A DNA stretch of 64,000 nucleotides from Prochlorococcus sp. AG-355-P18 (GTDB taxonomy: Bacteria; Cyanobacteriota; Cyanobacteriia; PCC-6307; Cyanobiaceae): positions 1 through 64,000 of the forward strand of contig QCER01000002.1 in the NCBI GenBank assembly GCA_003280515.1. The letters are read 5' to 3'. Below, piece after piece: positions 1-8,062 of the stretch (position 1 is its first letter; each line of letters begins with the position of its first letter). Position numbers and translations under genes: made by a program. A model generated the notes under the pieces. It saw nothing but the letters and a program-made list of their open reading frames with translations. It had not been told where the DNA came from and searched no databases.

Positions 1-136
1 AATTCCGCTTCGAAGATTTTAGACCAAAATCGCTAAAATTGTGTAAATATTTTTTCTTTAAGTAAACTTATTTTTTGAAAAACAGGAGAAAAGAACTTCC
101 ATGTCTTAAGATTTTCTTTGTTATTGAGGATTCAAC

Positions 137-265
137 TTGGTAATAATCGAATGGCTTCTTAACGGACAAAGATCTAGAGAGGTAGTTTCCTTAAAAGAGG
201 CTAAGCATAGAAGACTGCAATTAGAGGCTTTTGGAGCTGTTATTTATTGGAGTGAAAGAATTTAG
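137..265 (+). CDS. Possible small protein, 42 aa, unknown function
   Basis: An open frame of 42 codons starts with TTG at 137, six bases after a GAGGA ribosome-binding-like sequence (126-130), and ends with TAG at 263. The predicted product is basic and well mixed in composition (it includes LNGQRSREVVSLKEAKHRR and ends AVIYWSERI). It does not look like the Lys/Asn/Ile-rich noise typical of random frames in such AT-rich DNA. There is no membrane segment and no motif I can assign to a family. It precedes the 3' end of the convergent aspartoacylase-like gene. The frame is closed upstream by TGA at 125-127, so it cannot be much longer. The coding call rests on composition and the ribosome-binding site only. 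Confidence 0.45.
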   Translation: MVIIEWLLNGQRSREVVSLKEAKHRRLQLEAFGAVIYWSERI

Positions 266-382
266 GTTTTTAAGGTTTAAAAAATTAGAAAAAAAGTAAA
301 AGTATTAAATATTAAATAAACTTATCTATAAAATAAAAAATCCTTATTAGTTTTCAACGATTTATTGTTCCGGTTTCTTAAT

Positions 383-1288
383 TTAAAAACTTTCAAACTC
401 TTGAACCCATTGTTTTTTGGAACAAATCACTTCTTTTTTTGTGTAGCTCATGGCAATTTTTTTTTCCTTATAAGCAACTTCTCCAATAAAAACAGGCCAA
501 ATCAATTGGTCCCCTTCATATTTGTGGATTATTCCTTGGCTATCCAGAAATAATGGATCTCCTTTTTTAATCATTTTCCAATCTTGGTTTATTCTCTCAG
601 GATGAATTATGCCATCAATATCTCCCTTTTCATCTCTTGGATAATCTATACTTCCTTGATGAACGTGAACCACTAATTCCTTTGGGAGTTCTATAAGTTT
701 ATTTTTTAATTTATCTATCTCTTCTCTTAGGGAGCTAATTATTAGAGAGAATCTATTTATAATATTTTGATCATAAAAATTTTGTGCGACAGCTCCTATT
801 TCAATAACTAAACCACATGGCCAAGCTTCTACAAGAAAGCCTGTTTGGGCTTTATCTTCTTCGTGCAAATAAATAGGCAATCCAAATTTGTTCTGCAGTA
901 ATGCAGCTAAACAAAAATCTTTGAATCTCCTCCCATACATAACAATACTTGTTCCCATATTTGCAGTAGTAGTGTGCAAATCGATTGCAATTTGACAGGG
1001 TTTAGATCCTTCAATTCCAAATTCATCTACTAAAAAATTGGCTCTATTAGTTTCATAAAAGCTATTCTTGTGTTGATCAAAATTCTCACTTTCTTGAAAA
1101 GATCTATTTAAATCTACATCTATATATCTGTAACCTTTTTCATAGGCAGCAGGATTACCTATGATGTACTCATACTCAATACCATTATTTAAACTATTTT
1201 CCTTTCTATTAAATTGCTTAACAGCCCAAACAGGATTAATTTCATTCCCATGAGTGCCTGAAACGATAAGTATTCTTTGAATAGTCAT
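383..1288 (-). CDS. Aspartoacylase / succinylglutamate desuccinylase-like zinc hydrolase
   Basis: A 301-aa cytoplasmic hydrolase of the AspA/AstE branch of the M14 carboxypeptidase fold. Zinc ligands are visible in GTHGNE (His13, Glu16) and in IDLHTT (His105). The substrate-binding DLNRSF motif lies near residue 60, and the likely catalytic Glu163 is in VIEIGAV. Family members remove an acyl group from N-acyl amino acids such as N-acetylaspartate. The real substrate in cyanobacteria is not shown by the sequence. Length fits the family and all key residues are intact. It is divergent from the GST-like gene with only 23 bases between the two starts, so the promoters must overlap the coding ends or lie in this gap. 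Confidence 0.85.
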   Translation of the reverse strand: MTIQRILIVSGTHGNEINPVWAVKQFNRKENSLNNGIEYEYIIGNPAAYEKGYRYIDVDLNRSFQESENFDQHKNSFYETNRANFLVDEFGIEGSKPCQIAIDLHTTTANMGTSIVMYGRRFKDFCLAALLQNKFGLPIYLHEEDKAQTGFLVEAWPCGLVIEIGAVAQNFYDQNIINRFSLIISSLREEIDKLKNKLIELPKELVVHVHQGSIDYPRDEKGDIDGIIHPERINQDWKMIKKGDPLFLDSQGIIHKYEGDQLIWPVFIGEVAYKEKKIAMSYTKKEVICSKKQWVQEFESF

Positions 1289-1311
1289 TTTTTCTTTAAA
1301 AATAAAATTTT

Positions 1312-2256
1312 ATGCAAAATAAATACCTTATAAAGGCCTCCAGAAAATTCTGGTTTTGGTTTTGGACCCAATTAATGAATGGCTTCGCGCCATCAGATTT
1401 ACATGGTAATTATAAAAGGCCTAAAGGTATAACCATTAATAGTGAATACGATATTAATAATGAGAATGGACAAATTTATTTATTAGTAGGTCATTCTTGT
1501 CCCTGGTGTCAAAGAACTTTACTCATACACGAAATAAAAAATTTATCTAAAAAAGTTAAAGTAATTTTTTTAAAGGCAGATTTTGAGCATGGCGAATGGA
1601 TTTTCAATACAAAGATTAAGGGATGTATAAGACTTTCAGACCTTTACAAAAAAGCAAAAAAAAAATTTATTTTTAGAGCGACATTACCTCTTTTAATTAG
1701 CTTTGTAAAAGATGAAGTAAATATTCTGTCTAATGAAAGTTCACAAATTATAAGACTACTCAATTCAATAAAAAGTGAATCGAAATACCAGGCATTAATT
1801 ATTAAAGATTGTAATCAAAAATTTTTAGATTTAATTAATAACAGCATTAATGATGGCGTGTATAAATGTGGTTTCGCCAGAAACCAGTCAGCTTATGAAA
1901 AAGCAAGTAAAAATCTTTTCGCAGCTATAAATGAAATTGAAAATTTACTACTGAAAAATAAAGGGGACTGGATATTTGGAGAGGAGTTAACCTACGCAGA
2001 TATTTACCTTTTTCCGACGCTTATAAGATGGGAATTGATATATAGCAAACTTTTTAAATGTGCTGAACAAGAACTATCAAGTTTTGAAAAGATTATTGAA
2101 TGGAGATTAAAATTCTTTAAATTATCTAACGTAAATAGGACATGCTTCGACAATGAATGGAAAAAAGATTACTACAAAGCATTATTCCCTTTAAACCCAA
2201 ATCAAATAATCCCAGTTTTACCATCGCTAAAGGAAATAATTAAAGTAGAGACCTAA
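1312..2256 (+). CDS. Glutathione S-transferase-like protein
   Basis: A 314-aa protein with an N-terminal thioredoxin-fold GST domain containing the SCPWCQRT redox motif (Cys63 and Cys66), and a C-terminal all-helical GST domain with a typical GDWIFGEELTYADIYLFP segment around residues 218-235. The CPWC motif resembles omega-type and glutathionyl-hydroquinone reductase-type enzymes, which act on thiol adducts instead of the usual conjugation reaction. No signal peptide is seen. It is divergent from the aspartoacylase-like gene. The substrate cannot be read from the sequence, and the start could be slightly internal because no ribosome-binding site is evident. Confidence 0.8.
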   Translation: MQNKYLIKASRKFWFWFWTQLMNGFAPSDLHGNYKRPKGITINSEYDINNENGQIYLLVGHSCPWCQRTLLIHEIKNLSKKVKVIFLKADFEHGEWIFNTKIKGCIRLSDLYKKAKKKFIFRATLPLLISFVKDEVNILSNESSQIIRLLNSIKSESKYQALIIKDCNQKFLDLINNSINDGVYKCGFARNQSAYEKASKNLFAAINEIENLLLKNKGDWIFGEELTYADIYLFPTLIRWELIYSKLFKCAEQELSSFEKIIEWRLKFFKLSNVNRTCFDNEWKKDYYKALFPLNPNQIIPVLPSLKEIIKVET

Positions 2257-2382
2257 AAAAATAAATAAATCAATTTCAAAAAAAATGATGTTGTAATGAA
2301 CACTTATTTAGTTCATAGATAATGCAATTTCATTAGAAATTAACTATGTTATGTATGTCTACTAAAGTACGAAAAGCTTAAA

Positions 2383-2601
2383 ATGAAATCCATTGACGAA
2401 CACATCCAAAAAGATCAATCGGAAATCGAATCTGCAAAAGCAGAGGGCAATCTTCCAAAGGTCAGACATTTAACTGAAGAGTTAAAAGAACTCGAAGAGT
2501 ATAAGGATCATCATCCAGATGATAAACATGACCCTAACGCTTTAGAACTATTCTGCGATGCCAACCCGGATGAACCAGAATGTCTTGTTTATGATGATTA
2601 A
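2383..2601 (+). CDS. cp12: CP12 Calvin-cycle regulatory protein (single cysteine pair)
   Basis: A 72-aa hydrophilic, probably largely disordered protein. Its C-terminal third matches the CP12 GAPDH-binding end: CDANPDEPEC followed by LVYDD, with Cys58 and Cys67. CP12 scaffolds GAPDH and phosphoribulokinase into an inactive complex when its disulfides are oxidised in the dark. The classical protein has a second cysteine pair in its N-terminal half; none is present here. That part is instead a Lys/Glu-rich helix-like segment (residues 10-42). The gene is monocistronic and ends at a strong hairpin terminator. Identification is firm for the C-terminus. The consequence of the missing N-terminal pair for PRK binding is inferred. 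Confidence 0.9.
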   Translation: MKSIDEHIQKDQSEIESAKAEGNLPKVRHLTEELKELEEYKDHHPDDKHDPNALELFCDANPDEPECLVYDD

Positions 2602-2627
2602 GTTTTCTTTTGATAGATAATGCACAA

Positions 2628-2657
2628 TAAAAAAGGGCTCCAAAAGCCCTTTTTTTA
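2628..2657. terminator. Bidirectional rho-independent terminator
   Basis: A stem with AAAAGGGCT on the left, a short CCAAA loop and AGCCCTTTTTTT on the right. It is flanked by an A-run on the left and a T-run on the right, so both strands give a stem followed by a U-tract. It lies between cp12 (plus) and the 60-aa minus-strand gene, which converge on it. Confidence 0.85.
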
Positions 2658-2671
2658 TTTATTAATTCTAT

Positions 2672-2854
2672 TTAGTAATCTCTATTAAAGTCGGATGGAC
2701 TTCCTGTAAGTGAACATACAACAGACTCTTCATTTTTCATTTCCTTGACTTCTACAATTGGTCTTCCCATTTTCTTCAAAACCTCAATATCTTGAATGGT
2801 TTGACATCTAGCTATTATTTTTCCTTGTTGATCAAAGCAAGTATAGAAATTCAT
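2672..2854 (-). CDS. Conserved-looking small protein, 60 aa, unknown
   Basis: A 60-aa protein with an ATG start and no membrane segment. It contains three cysteines (positions 6, 17 and 47), begins with an FYTCFDQQGKIIARCQT segment that looks like a small beta-strand domain, and ends in a polar SPSDFNRDY tail. I do not recognise the family. It converges with cp12 onto a shared terminator and has its own upstream gap of 85 bases before the obg stop codon. It could be cotranscribed with obg or use its own promoter. The balanced composition, unlike a random AT-rich frame, supports a real gene. Confidence 0.65.
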   Translation of the reverse strand: MNFYTCFDQQGKIIARCQTIQDIEVLKKMGRPIVEVKEMKNEESVVCSLTGSPSDFNRDY

Positions 2855-2939
2855 ATTGTATTTAAAGAGGTATCTTATTTATGACTAATTTTCATTATTA
2901 AATCAAGTGTTTTTTTTACAAAAAAATTTTAAATTTAAG

Positions 2940-3923
2940 TTAGATCCTTTTCCATACTTCAGAAAGCAGTGAAGATAAACCTTTTTTTAAAGATGAAGAA
3001 ATAACTAAAACTTTCTTTTTAGATAAATCTTCTAACTTTTTTGAAATTATTTTCAAATAATCATCATCTACCAGCTCCATTTTATTCAATACTATTATCC
3101 TCTCTTTATCTAAAAGACCTTTTCCATATTTTTTTAATTCCTGCTCAATTATCTCAAAATCATGTAAAGGATTTTCTGCAATTGCATCAATTAAGTGAAC
3201 AAGTATCTTTGTTCTTTGGATATGCCTTAAAAAATCATGACCTAAACCTACTCCATCAGCTGCGCCTGATATTAATCCAGGAATATCCGCAAAAAGGCAA
3301 CCATTCCCATCAATTTTTCTTACTACACCTAAGTTAGGTATTAAGGTTGTGAAAGGATAATTTGCGATTTTTGGACGGGCAGATGATACCACAGAAATCA
3401 AGGTACTTTTCCCAGCATTTGGGAGACCTATAATCCCAACCTCTGCAAGAAGTTTTAGTTCTAATTGAACCTCCCATATCTCACCATCTTTTCCTTCAGT
3501 GAATGATTCTGGGGCTCTATTTTGATTACTTAAATAGTAAGCATTACCATGTCCACCTCTTCCTCCAATAGCAATAGTTAAACTCTGTTTATGTTTAGTT
3601 AAGTCTCCTAAAATAATGCCGCTTTTAATATCCCTTATTTCTGTACCGCAGGGTACTTTAAGGATTGTATCCTCACCTGAAGCACCTGATCTCTTATTAG
3701 GACCTCCTTTGAATCCATCTTCAGCAATTATTTCACGTTTGAATTTGAAATCTAATAATGTTTGAAGATTATTATCAGCCATCAAAATAACTGAACCCCC
3801 TCTGCCACCATTTCCCCCCGAAGGTCCTCCAGCAGGAACAAATTTTTCTCTTCTAAATGAAACTATTCCATTTCCACCTTTTCCAGCTTTAAGAATAATG
3901 TTGGCTTGATCAATAAATTGCAC
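2940..3923 (-). CDS. obg: Obg/CgtA GTPase, ribosome-associated
   Basis: A 327-aa GTPase needed for large ribosomal subunit maturation and linked to the stringent response. The glycine-rich Obg fold covers residues 1-158 (for example [12 protein letters not shown] near 32-43). The G domain follows, with G1 GLPNAGKST at 166-174, G3 DIPG near 213, and an NKME G4 motif near 281. The protein stops after the G domain, so the C-terminal OCT domain found in some homologues is absent, as is usual in this lineage. It lies downstream of mutS2 on the same strand with a gap of about 40 bases, suggesting cotranscription. Confidence 0.95.
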   Translation of the reverse strand: MQFIDQANIILKAGKGGNGIVSFRREKFVPAGGPSGGNGGRGGSVILMADNNLQTLLDFKFKREIIAEDGFKGGPNKRSGASGEDTILKVPCGTEIRDIKSGIILGDLTKHKQSLTIAIGGRGGHGNAYYLSNQNRAPESFTEGKDGEIWEVQLELKLLAEVGIIGLPNAGKSTLISVVSSARPKIANYPFTTLIPNLGVVRKIDGNGCLFADIPGLISGAADGVGLGHDFLRHIQRTKILVHLIDAIAENPLHDFEIIEQELKKYGKGLLDKERIIVLNKMELVDDDYLKIISKKLEDLSKKKVLVISSSLKKGLSSLLSEVWKRI

Positions 3924-3962
3924 TTAATACTTTTATTAATTTTTTTCTAGGTATTTTAAATT

Positions 3963-6374
3963 TTATTTTATCCACGCAATACTGCAACCAGGGCCACCCT
4001 CGTTGTTAGCTGCATCTTCTATCTTATCAACATAATTTAAACCTGATAACCAATTTCTTAGTCCTTTCTTTAATTTCCCTGTGCCAATTCCATGAACAAT
4101 CCATAACGGTCCATGAAATTTTCTAATTTTCTCCTCAATAATTATTTCGGCTTCATGAACTCTTAACCCTCTTACGTCAATTGTATTTTTACTCGTCCTA
4201 ATTTTAGAAAAAGAAAAATCTTCTCTCGTAGACTTGATCTCAATTTTTGACCTTTTGAAATTAGGCTTTTCTCCATTAATACCTTCAAAGTCATTTACAG
4301 ATAATGTGCTTCTGAATGAACCACATTTAATTTCATAAAAACCACCTTTTTTATCTAAATCTACAATTTGTCCCGTACTATTTAGACTTTTAATCTTTAC
4401 AAAATCGCCTACCTGAGGGTTCCATGATATTGACTTTTCAGATTTTTTTTGGTTTAAATGTTCCGTCTCAATTTCCTTTAATCTTTTTCCAATAATTCTC
4501 GTATCCTCTCCATTAACATTTTTATCTTTTAATTTTTTAATCAAATCTATCACCTCTTTTTTAGCGGATATAATATGTTTTGATAATTTAAACCTTTCAA
4601 TTTCCTGGATTTTTTGAGCATTTATTTTTTGATATTCATAATTTCTCTTCAATTCATCATGTAATATTTCAGTCCTTGCAATTAATTCTGCAGCAGCTTC
4701 TGCAGAATTTTGTTGTTTAATCCTCTCTTCCTCAAGTCCTTTAATAATACTGTTAATATTGTCAACTTCTTTTGGCTTTAGATAATTTGCAGCTTCATTG
4801 AGTATGCTTTCATCTAGACCAATTCTCTTTGAAATTGACAAAGCATTACTTCTCCCAGGAATACCCCAGTTGAGTATATATTTTGGCTTCAAAGATTCCT
4901 CATCAAAGGCAACTGATACGTTTTCAAATCTTGAGTCATTATATTTTAAAGCCTTAATATCTCCATAATGTGTAGTTGCCAAAGTGATATCAGATTTATT
5001 TGCAAATTCTTTTAATAAAGCCATCGCGAGAGCACTTCCTTCAAGAGGATCTGTGCCAGATCCAATCTCATCTAACAAAACAACTGATAATCCTTTTTTA
5101 TAATCAAGAGAATTTAATATCTCTTTTATGCGGGATATATGCCCACTGAAGGTAGATAAATTTTCTTCTAATGATTGATTATCTCCTATATCCACATATA
5201 TATGTGGACAAAAAGGGATAATAGGATTATTAGTTGAAGGTATCAATAATCCTGCTCTAGCCATAAGTAAAGACAAGCCCAAACCTTTTAAAGCTGCTGT
5301 TTTTCCTCCAGTATTTGGACCTGTAATAGCTACAACCTTAATATTTCTATTTATATAAAAATCGACAGCTACTGGTGGAGGGGCTCCTTTTTTCTTATGT
5401 TCCCAAATCAATAATGGATGAGAAAAACCAATTAAAGAAATAATAGGATTTTTCTCAAATGTAGGAGTTTTACCTCCAATCCATTTCGAATATCTTGAAC
5501 GAGTTAGGGCATTTTCTAATCTTAATAAAATGGATGCCATTTCAATAAGATTTTTTGAATTATCACTAACAACCTGAGACCATTGCTTAAGTAATTTAAA
5601 TTCTTCTGCTGTGATCCTAGCCTCTAAAGAAGCAATCTTATTACCTTTAGTTACTACACTTTCAGGTTCAAAATATACTGTATTTCCTGAAGATGAAGAG
5701 TCATGAATTATTCCTTTAAATTTATCTACATAATTAACTTTCACCGCTAAAACAGGCCTTCCATATCGATCACCAATAGTAGTATCTTGCAAATAAGCTA
5801 AATTCTTTTGAATAAATTTTTCAACTAATATTTTTCTTTCAAGTTTCTTAGATAAAAATTCTTTTCTAAGAATAGATAGTTCATTACTAGCATTGTCTGC
5901 AATCCTCCCATTCGATTCAATGCCTTTTTTAAAAATCGTTTCGATATTCTGATGGTCAATTAAATTTTTTGTGAATGATGAAATATAAGGCCTTTGTTCA
6001 AAATCTAATAAGATTTTTTTTAAATTTCTTGCTGCAGCGATTGTTTTCGCTATTTCTAACAATTCAGAAGATGAAATTACACCTCCCTTCGAACAAATTT
6101 CAATATTTCTACTAATATCAAAAACATCAGAAAAACTAATTGATTTATCTAAATTTTTTTCTAGCTCATTAATTTCAACAGTTTCATTTAAAAGTCTTTT
6201 AGATGCCTCGTATTCTGAAGGTATAACAAAACTTAAAATTGATCGTTTACCCATTTCCGTTGAGGCGAATGAAGATAAATGCTTTTTTAATGAATCCCAC
6301 TCTAAAAGGTTTATAGATTCTTCTTCTAAGGTGTTATCTGAATATGATTTTTTAAAATAACTTTTCTCTTGCAT
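3963..6374 (-). CDS. mutS2: MutS2 family ATPase with Smr domain
   Basis: A MutS-like ATPase without the N-terminal mismatch-recognition domains. It has a lever/clamp region, an ATPase with Walker A GPNTGGKT (near residue 350) and Walker B LLDEIGSGTDP (near 440), a coiled-coil stretch, and a C-terminal Smr nuclease-like domain with DVRGLRVHEAE and IVHGIGTGKL. MutS2 proteins suppress recombination or act on collided ribosomes; which applies here is unknown. I place the start at ATG 6374 (MQEKSYFKK, 803 aa). A TTG at 6392 would add six hydrophobic residues and overlap the upstream gene. It is probably cotranscribed with the glyoxalase-fold gene and obg. Confidence 0.92.
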   Translation of the reverse strand: MQEKSYFKKSYSDNTLEEESINLLEWDSLKKHLSSFASTEMGKRSILSFVIPSEYEASKRLLNETVEINELEKNLDKSISFSDVFDISRNIEICSKGGVISSSELLEIAKTIAAARNLKKILLDFEQRPYISSFTKNLIDHQNIETIFKKGIESNGRIADNASNELSILRKEFLSKKLERKILVEKFIQKNLAYLQDTTIGDRYGRPVLAVKVNYVDKFKGIIHDSSSSGNTVYFEPESVVTKGNKIASLEARITAEEFKLLKQWSQVVSDNSKNLIEMASILLRLENALTRSRYSKWIGGKTPTFEKNPIISLIGFSHPLLIWEHKKKGAPPPVAVDFYINRNIKVVAITGPNTGGKTAALKGLGLSLLMARAGLLIPSTNNPIIPFCPHIYVDIGDNQSLEENLSTFSGHISRIKEILNSLDYKKGLSVVLLDEIGSGTDPLEGSALAMALLKEFANKSDITLATTHYGDIKALKYNDSRFENVSVAFDEESLKPKYILNWGIPGRSNALSISKRIGLDESILNEAANYLKPKEVDNINSIIKGLEEERIKQQNSAEAAAELIARTEILHDELKRNYEYQKINAQKIQEIERFKLSKHIISAKKEVIDLIKKLKDKNVNGEDTRIIGKRLKEIETEHLNQKKSEKSISWNPQVGDFVKIKSLNSTGQIVDLDKKGGFYEIKCGSFRSTLSVNDFEGINGEKPNFKRSKIEIKSTREDFSFSKIRTSKNTIDVRGLRVHEAEIIIEEKIRKFHGPLWIVHGIGTGKLKKGLRNWLSGLNYVDKIEDAANNEGGPGCSIAWIK

Positions 6375-6388
6375 ACAAAAAAAAAGAA

Positions 6389-6775
6389 TCAAACATTCGA
6401 TTGAATCCCTTCGGGAGGAACATAAAGCATCTCAAGCCAGTTTCCTTCAGTATCCTTCATATAAAAGGATGCTGTTCCATCTCTATGCTCATGTAAAGGA
6501 CCAACTTTTACACCAGAATTTTTTAAATCATTTTGAATATTTTCCACTTCTTTTTTATTTTCAAAATGAAAAGCAAAGTGAGGCCCTGCAGCTTTGTAGC
6601 TAGGGCCTAACAACGCAAGTCCATCTTTCCCTTTACCTGCCTCTAAATAAGACCAATCTTTATCATCCCAAACCAAATTCATACCCAACTTAATATAAAA
6701 AGATTTCGCCCTTTCGAGATTCTCTACTCTAAGTGCAATGTGACCAATCCTATTTACTCCTTGTGAAAACTTCAA
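6389..6775 (-). CDS. VOC / glyoxalase-fold protein
   Basis: A 128-aa single vicinal-oxygen-chelate unit: two beta-alpha-beta-beta-beta repeats with an opening RIGHIALRVENLERAKSFY and a closing ASFYMKDTEGNWLEML. The likely metal ligands are His12 in GHIAL and Glu in NWLEML near residue 116, plus His in GPHFAFHFE. The fold is shared by lactoylglutathione lyase, dioxygenases and resistance proteins, so the reaction cannot be assigned with confidence. The only usable start is TTG (MKFSQG). It lies just upstream of mutS2 with a gap of a few bases. Confidence 0.8.
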   Translation of the reverse strand: MKFSQGVNRIGHIALRVENLERAKSFYIKLGMNLVWDDKDWSYLEAGKGKDGLALLGPSYKAAGPHFAFHFENKKEVENIQNDLKNSGVKVGPLHEHRDGTASFYMKDTEGNWLEMLYVPPEGIQSNV

Positions 6776-6837
6776 AACAAAGCAATTAAATTATTACTTA
6801 TCTAAGAATAAACTAAATTTTTGTTAATAATGAGTTT

Positions 6838-7839
6838 TTAAGTATCCTGCAACCATTGAGATGCATCACAAGCATGATAAGTGAGTATTAATTTTGCGCC
6901 TGCTCTTTTAAAACTAAGTAATGTCTCTAAAACAATATCTTTTTCGTTAATCCAGTTCTTCAAAGCAGCAGACTTTACCATGGAATACTCCCCACTAACG
7001 TTGTATGCAGCTATGGGCTTATTTGAAAATGTGCTTAGTCTATAAACAATATCCAAATATGAAATTCCTGGTTTTACCATCAAAATATCAGCTCCTTCAT
7101 ACTGATCCAATGCAGATTCAATTAAAGCCTCTTTTGAATTGGCAGGGTCCATTTGATATGTAGACTTATTGTCTGGAATTACTTTCTTACTATTTTCTCT
7201 AGGAGCCGAATCTAAAGCAGTTCTAAACGGACCATAATAAGCAGATGAATATTTAGCTGTATAACTAATAATACCTACATCACTAAATCCTTCACTATCA
7301 AGAGCAGTCCTAATTGCTCCAACTCTCCCATCCATCATGTCACTAGGGCCAATAAAATCTGCTCCAGCTCTAGCTTGAGTTAAAGCTTGTTTTTTTAAAA
7401 TTTCAATCGTTTCATCATTCAATATTTTTCCAGTTTCATCAACTAAGCCATCATGTCCATCACATGAGTAAGGGTCCAAGGCAACATCTGTCATTATTGC
7501 CATTTCTGGAATCTCTTTTTTTAATATTCGAATAGCTTTAGGTATTAAACCGTCCTCATTAAAACATTCTGCTCCATCTTCAGTCTTTAAGCTATCATTA
7601 ATCTTTGGGAAAAGAACCACACATCTAATTCCCAATTCCCATGCCCTAGTAACCTCCTTTAATAAGCCATTAATATCCCATCTAAAAGTTCCGGGCATTG
7701 CGGAAATTTCCTCTTTAAAATCTTTTTCATGAATAAATAATGGATAGATAAAGTCCGATGCCGCCAAATGGTTTTCTCTAACCATTTCTCTAATTGCCTC
7801 AGTTCTTCTTAATCTTCTTGGACGAATAATCGAAGTCAT
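6838..7839 (-). CDS. hemB: Delta-aminolevulinic acid dehydratase (porphobilinogen synthase)
   Basis: A 333-aa enzyme condensing two 5-aminolevulinate molecules into porphobilinogen, the first common step towards chlorophyll, haem and corrin. Schiff-base lysines are visible in SYTAKYSSAYYGPFR and ILMVKPGISYLD. The metal-site segment reads DVALDPYSCDGHDG: aspartates take the place of the cysteine triad of zinc enzymes, which indicates the magnesium-dependent plant/cyanobacterial class. Length is normal. It is divergent from the SulP gene across a gap of about 220 bases that must hold both promoters. Confidence 0.95.
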   Translation of the reverse strand: MTSIIRPRRLRRTEAIREMVRENHLAASDFIYPLFIHEKDFKEEISAMPGTFRWDINGLLKEVTRAWELGIRCVVLFPKINDSLKTEDGAECFNEDGLIPKAIRILKKEIPEMAIMTDVALDPYSCDGHDGLVDETGKILNDETIEILKKQALTQARAGADFIGPSDMMDGRVGAIRTALDSEGFSDVGIISYTAKYSSAYYGPFRTALDSAPRENSKKVIPDNKSTYQMDPANSKEALIESALDQYEGADILMVKPGISYLDIVYRLSTFSNKPIAAYNVSGEYSMVKSAALKNWINEKDIVLETLLSFKRAGAKLILTYHACDASQWLQDT

Positions 7840-8050
7840 TTGAATATTATTAAATTGAAAAATATTTATCTAATACATTAATCGCTTGCCTCGCACATAA
7901 ATCAATCAGAGACTACTTTTGTTCAGGAAAAGTAACTAAAATTTATTTAAAAAAAGCAAAAAAAAGTTACAAAAATATTTTGCACAAACTTCATTTTTCA
8001 CAAATTTACGTCATAAAGAGATAGTATCTTTTAGTCAAGTATTTATTTTA

Positions 8051-8057
8051 AGGAGAG
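8051..8057 (+). promoter_or_regulatory. Strong ribosome-binding site fixing the TTG start of the SulP gene
   Basis: AGGAGAG lies five bases before the TTG codon at 8063 and is one of the few clear Shine-Dalgarno sequences in the window. A TAGTAT at 8022-8027 is a possible -10 box without a good -35 partner. Confidence 0.6.
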
Positions 8058-8062
8058 TATCT

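Noticed and set aside
101-109. ATG TCT TAA after an AGGAG-like sequence
   Set aside because: A two-codon leader would be unlikely and the spacing from AGGAG is long; the 42-codon ORF with a closer GAGGA site is the better candidate.
365-553. 62-aa plus-strand frame rich in Phe
   Set aside because: It runs antisense to the aspartoacylase-like gene and its composition reflects the opposite strand.
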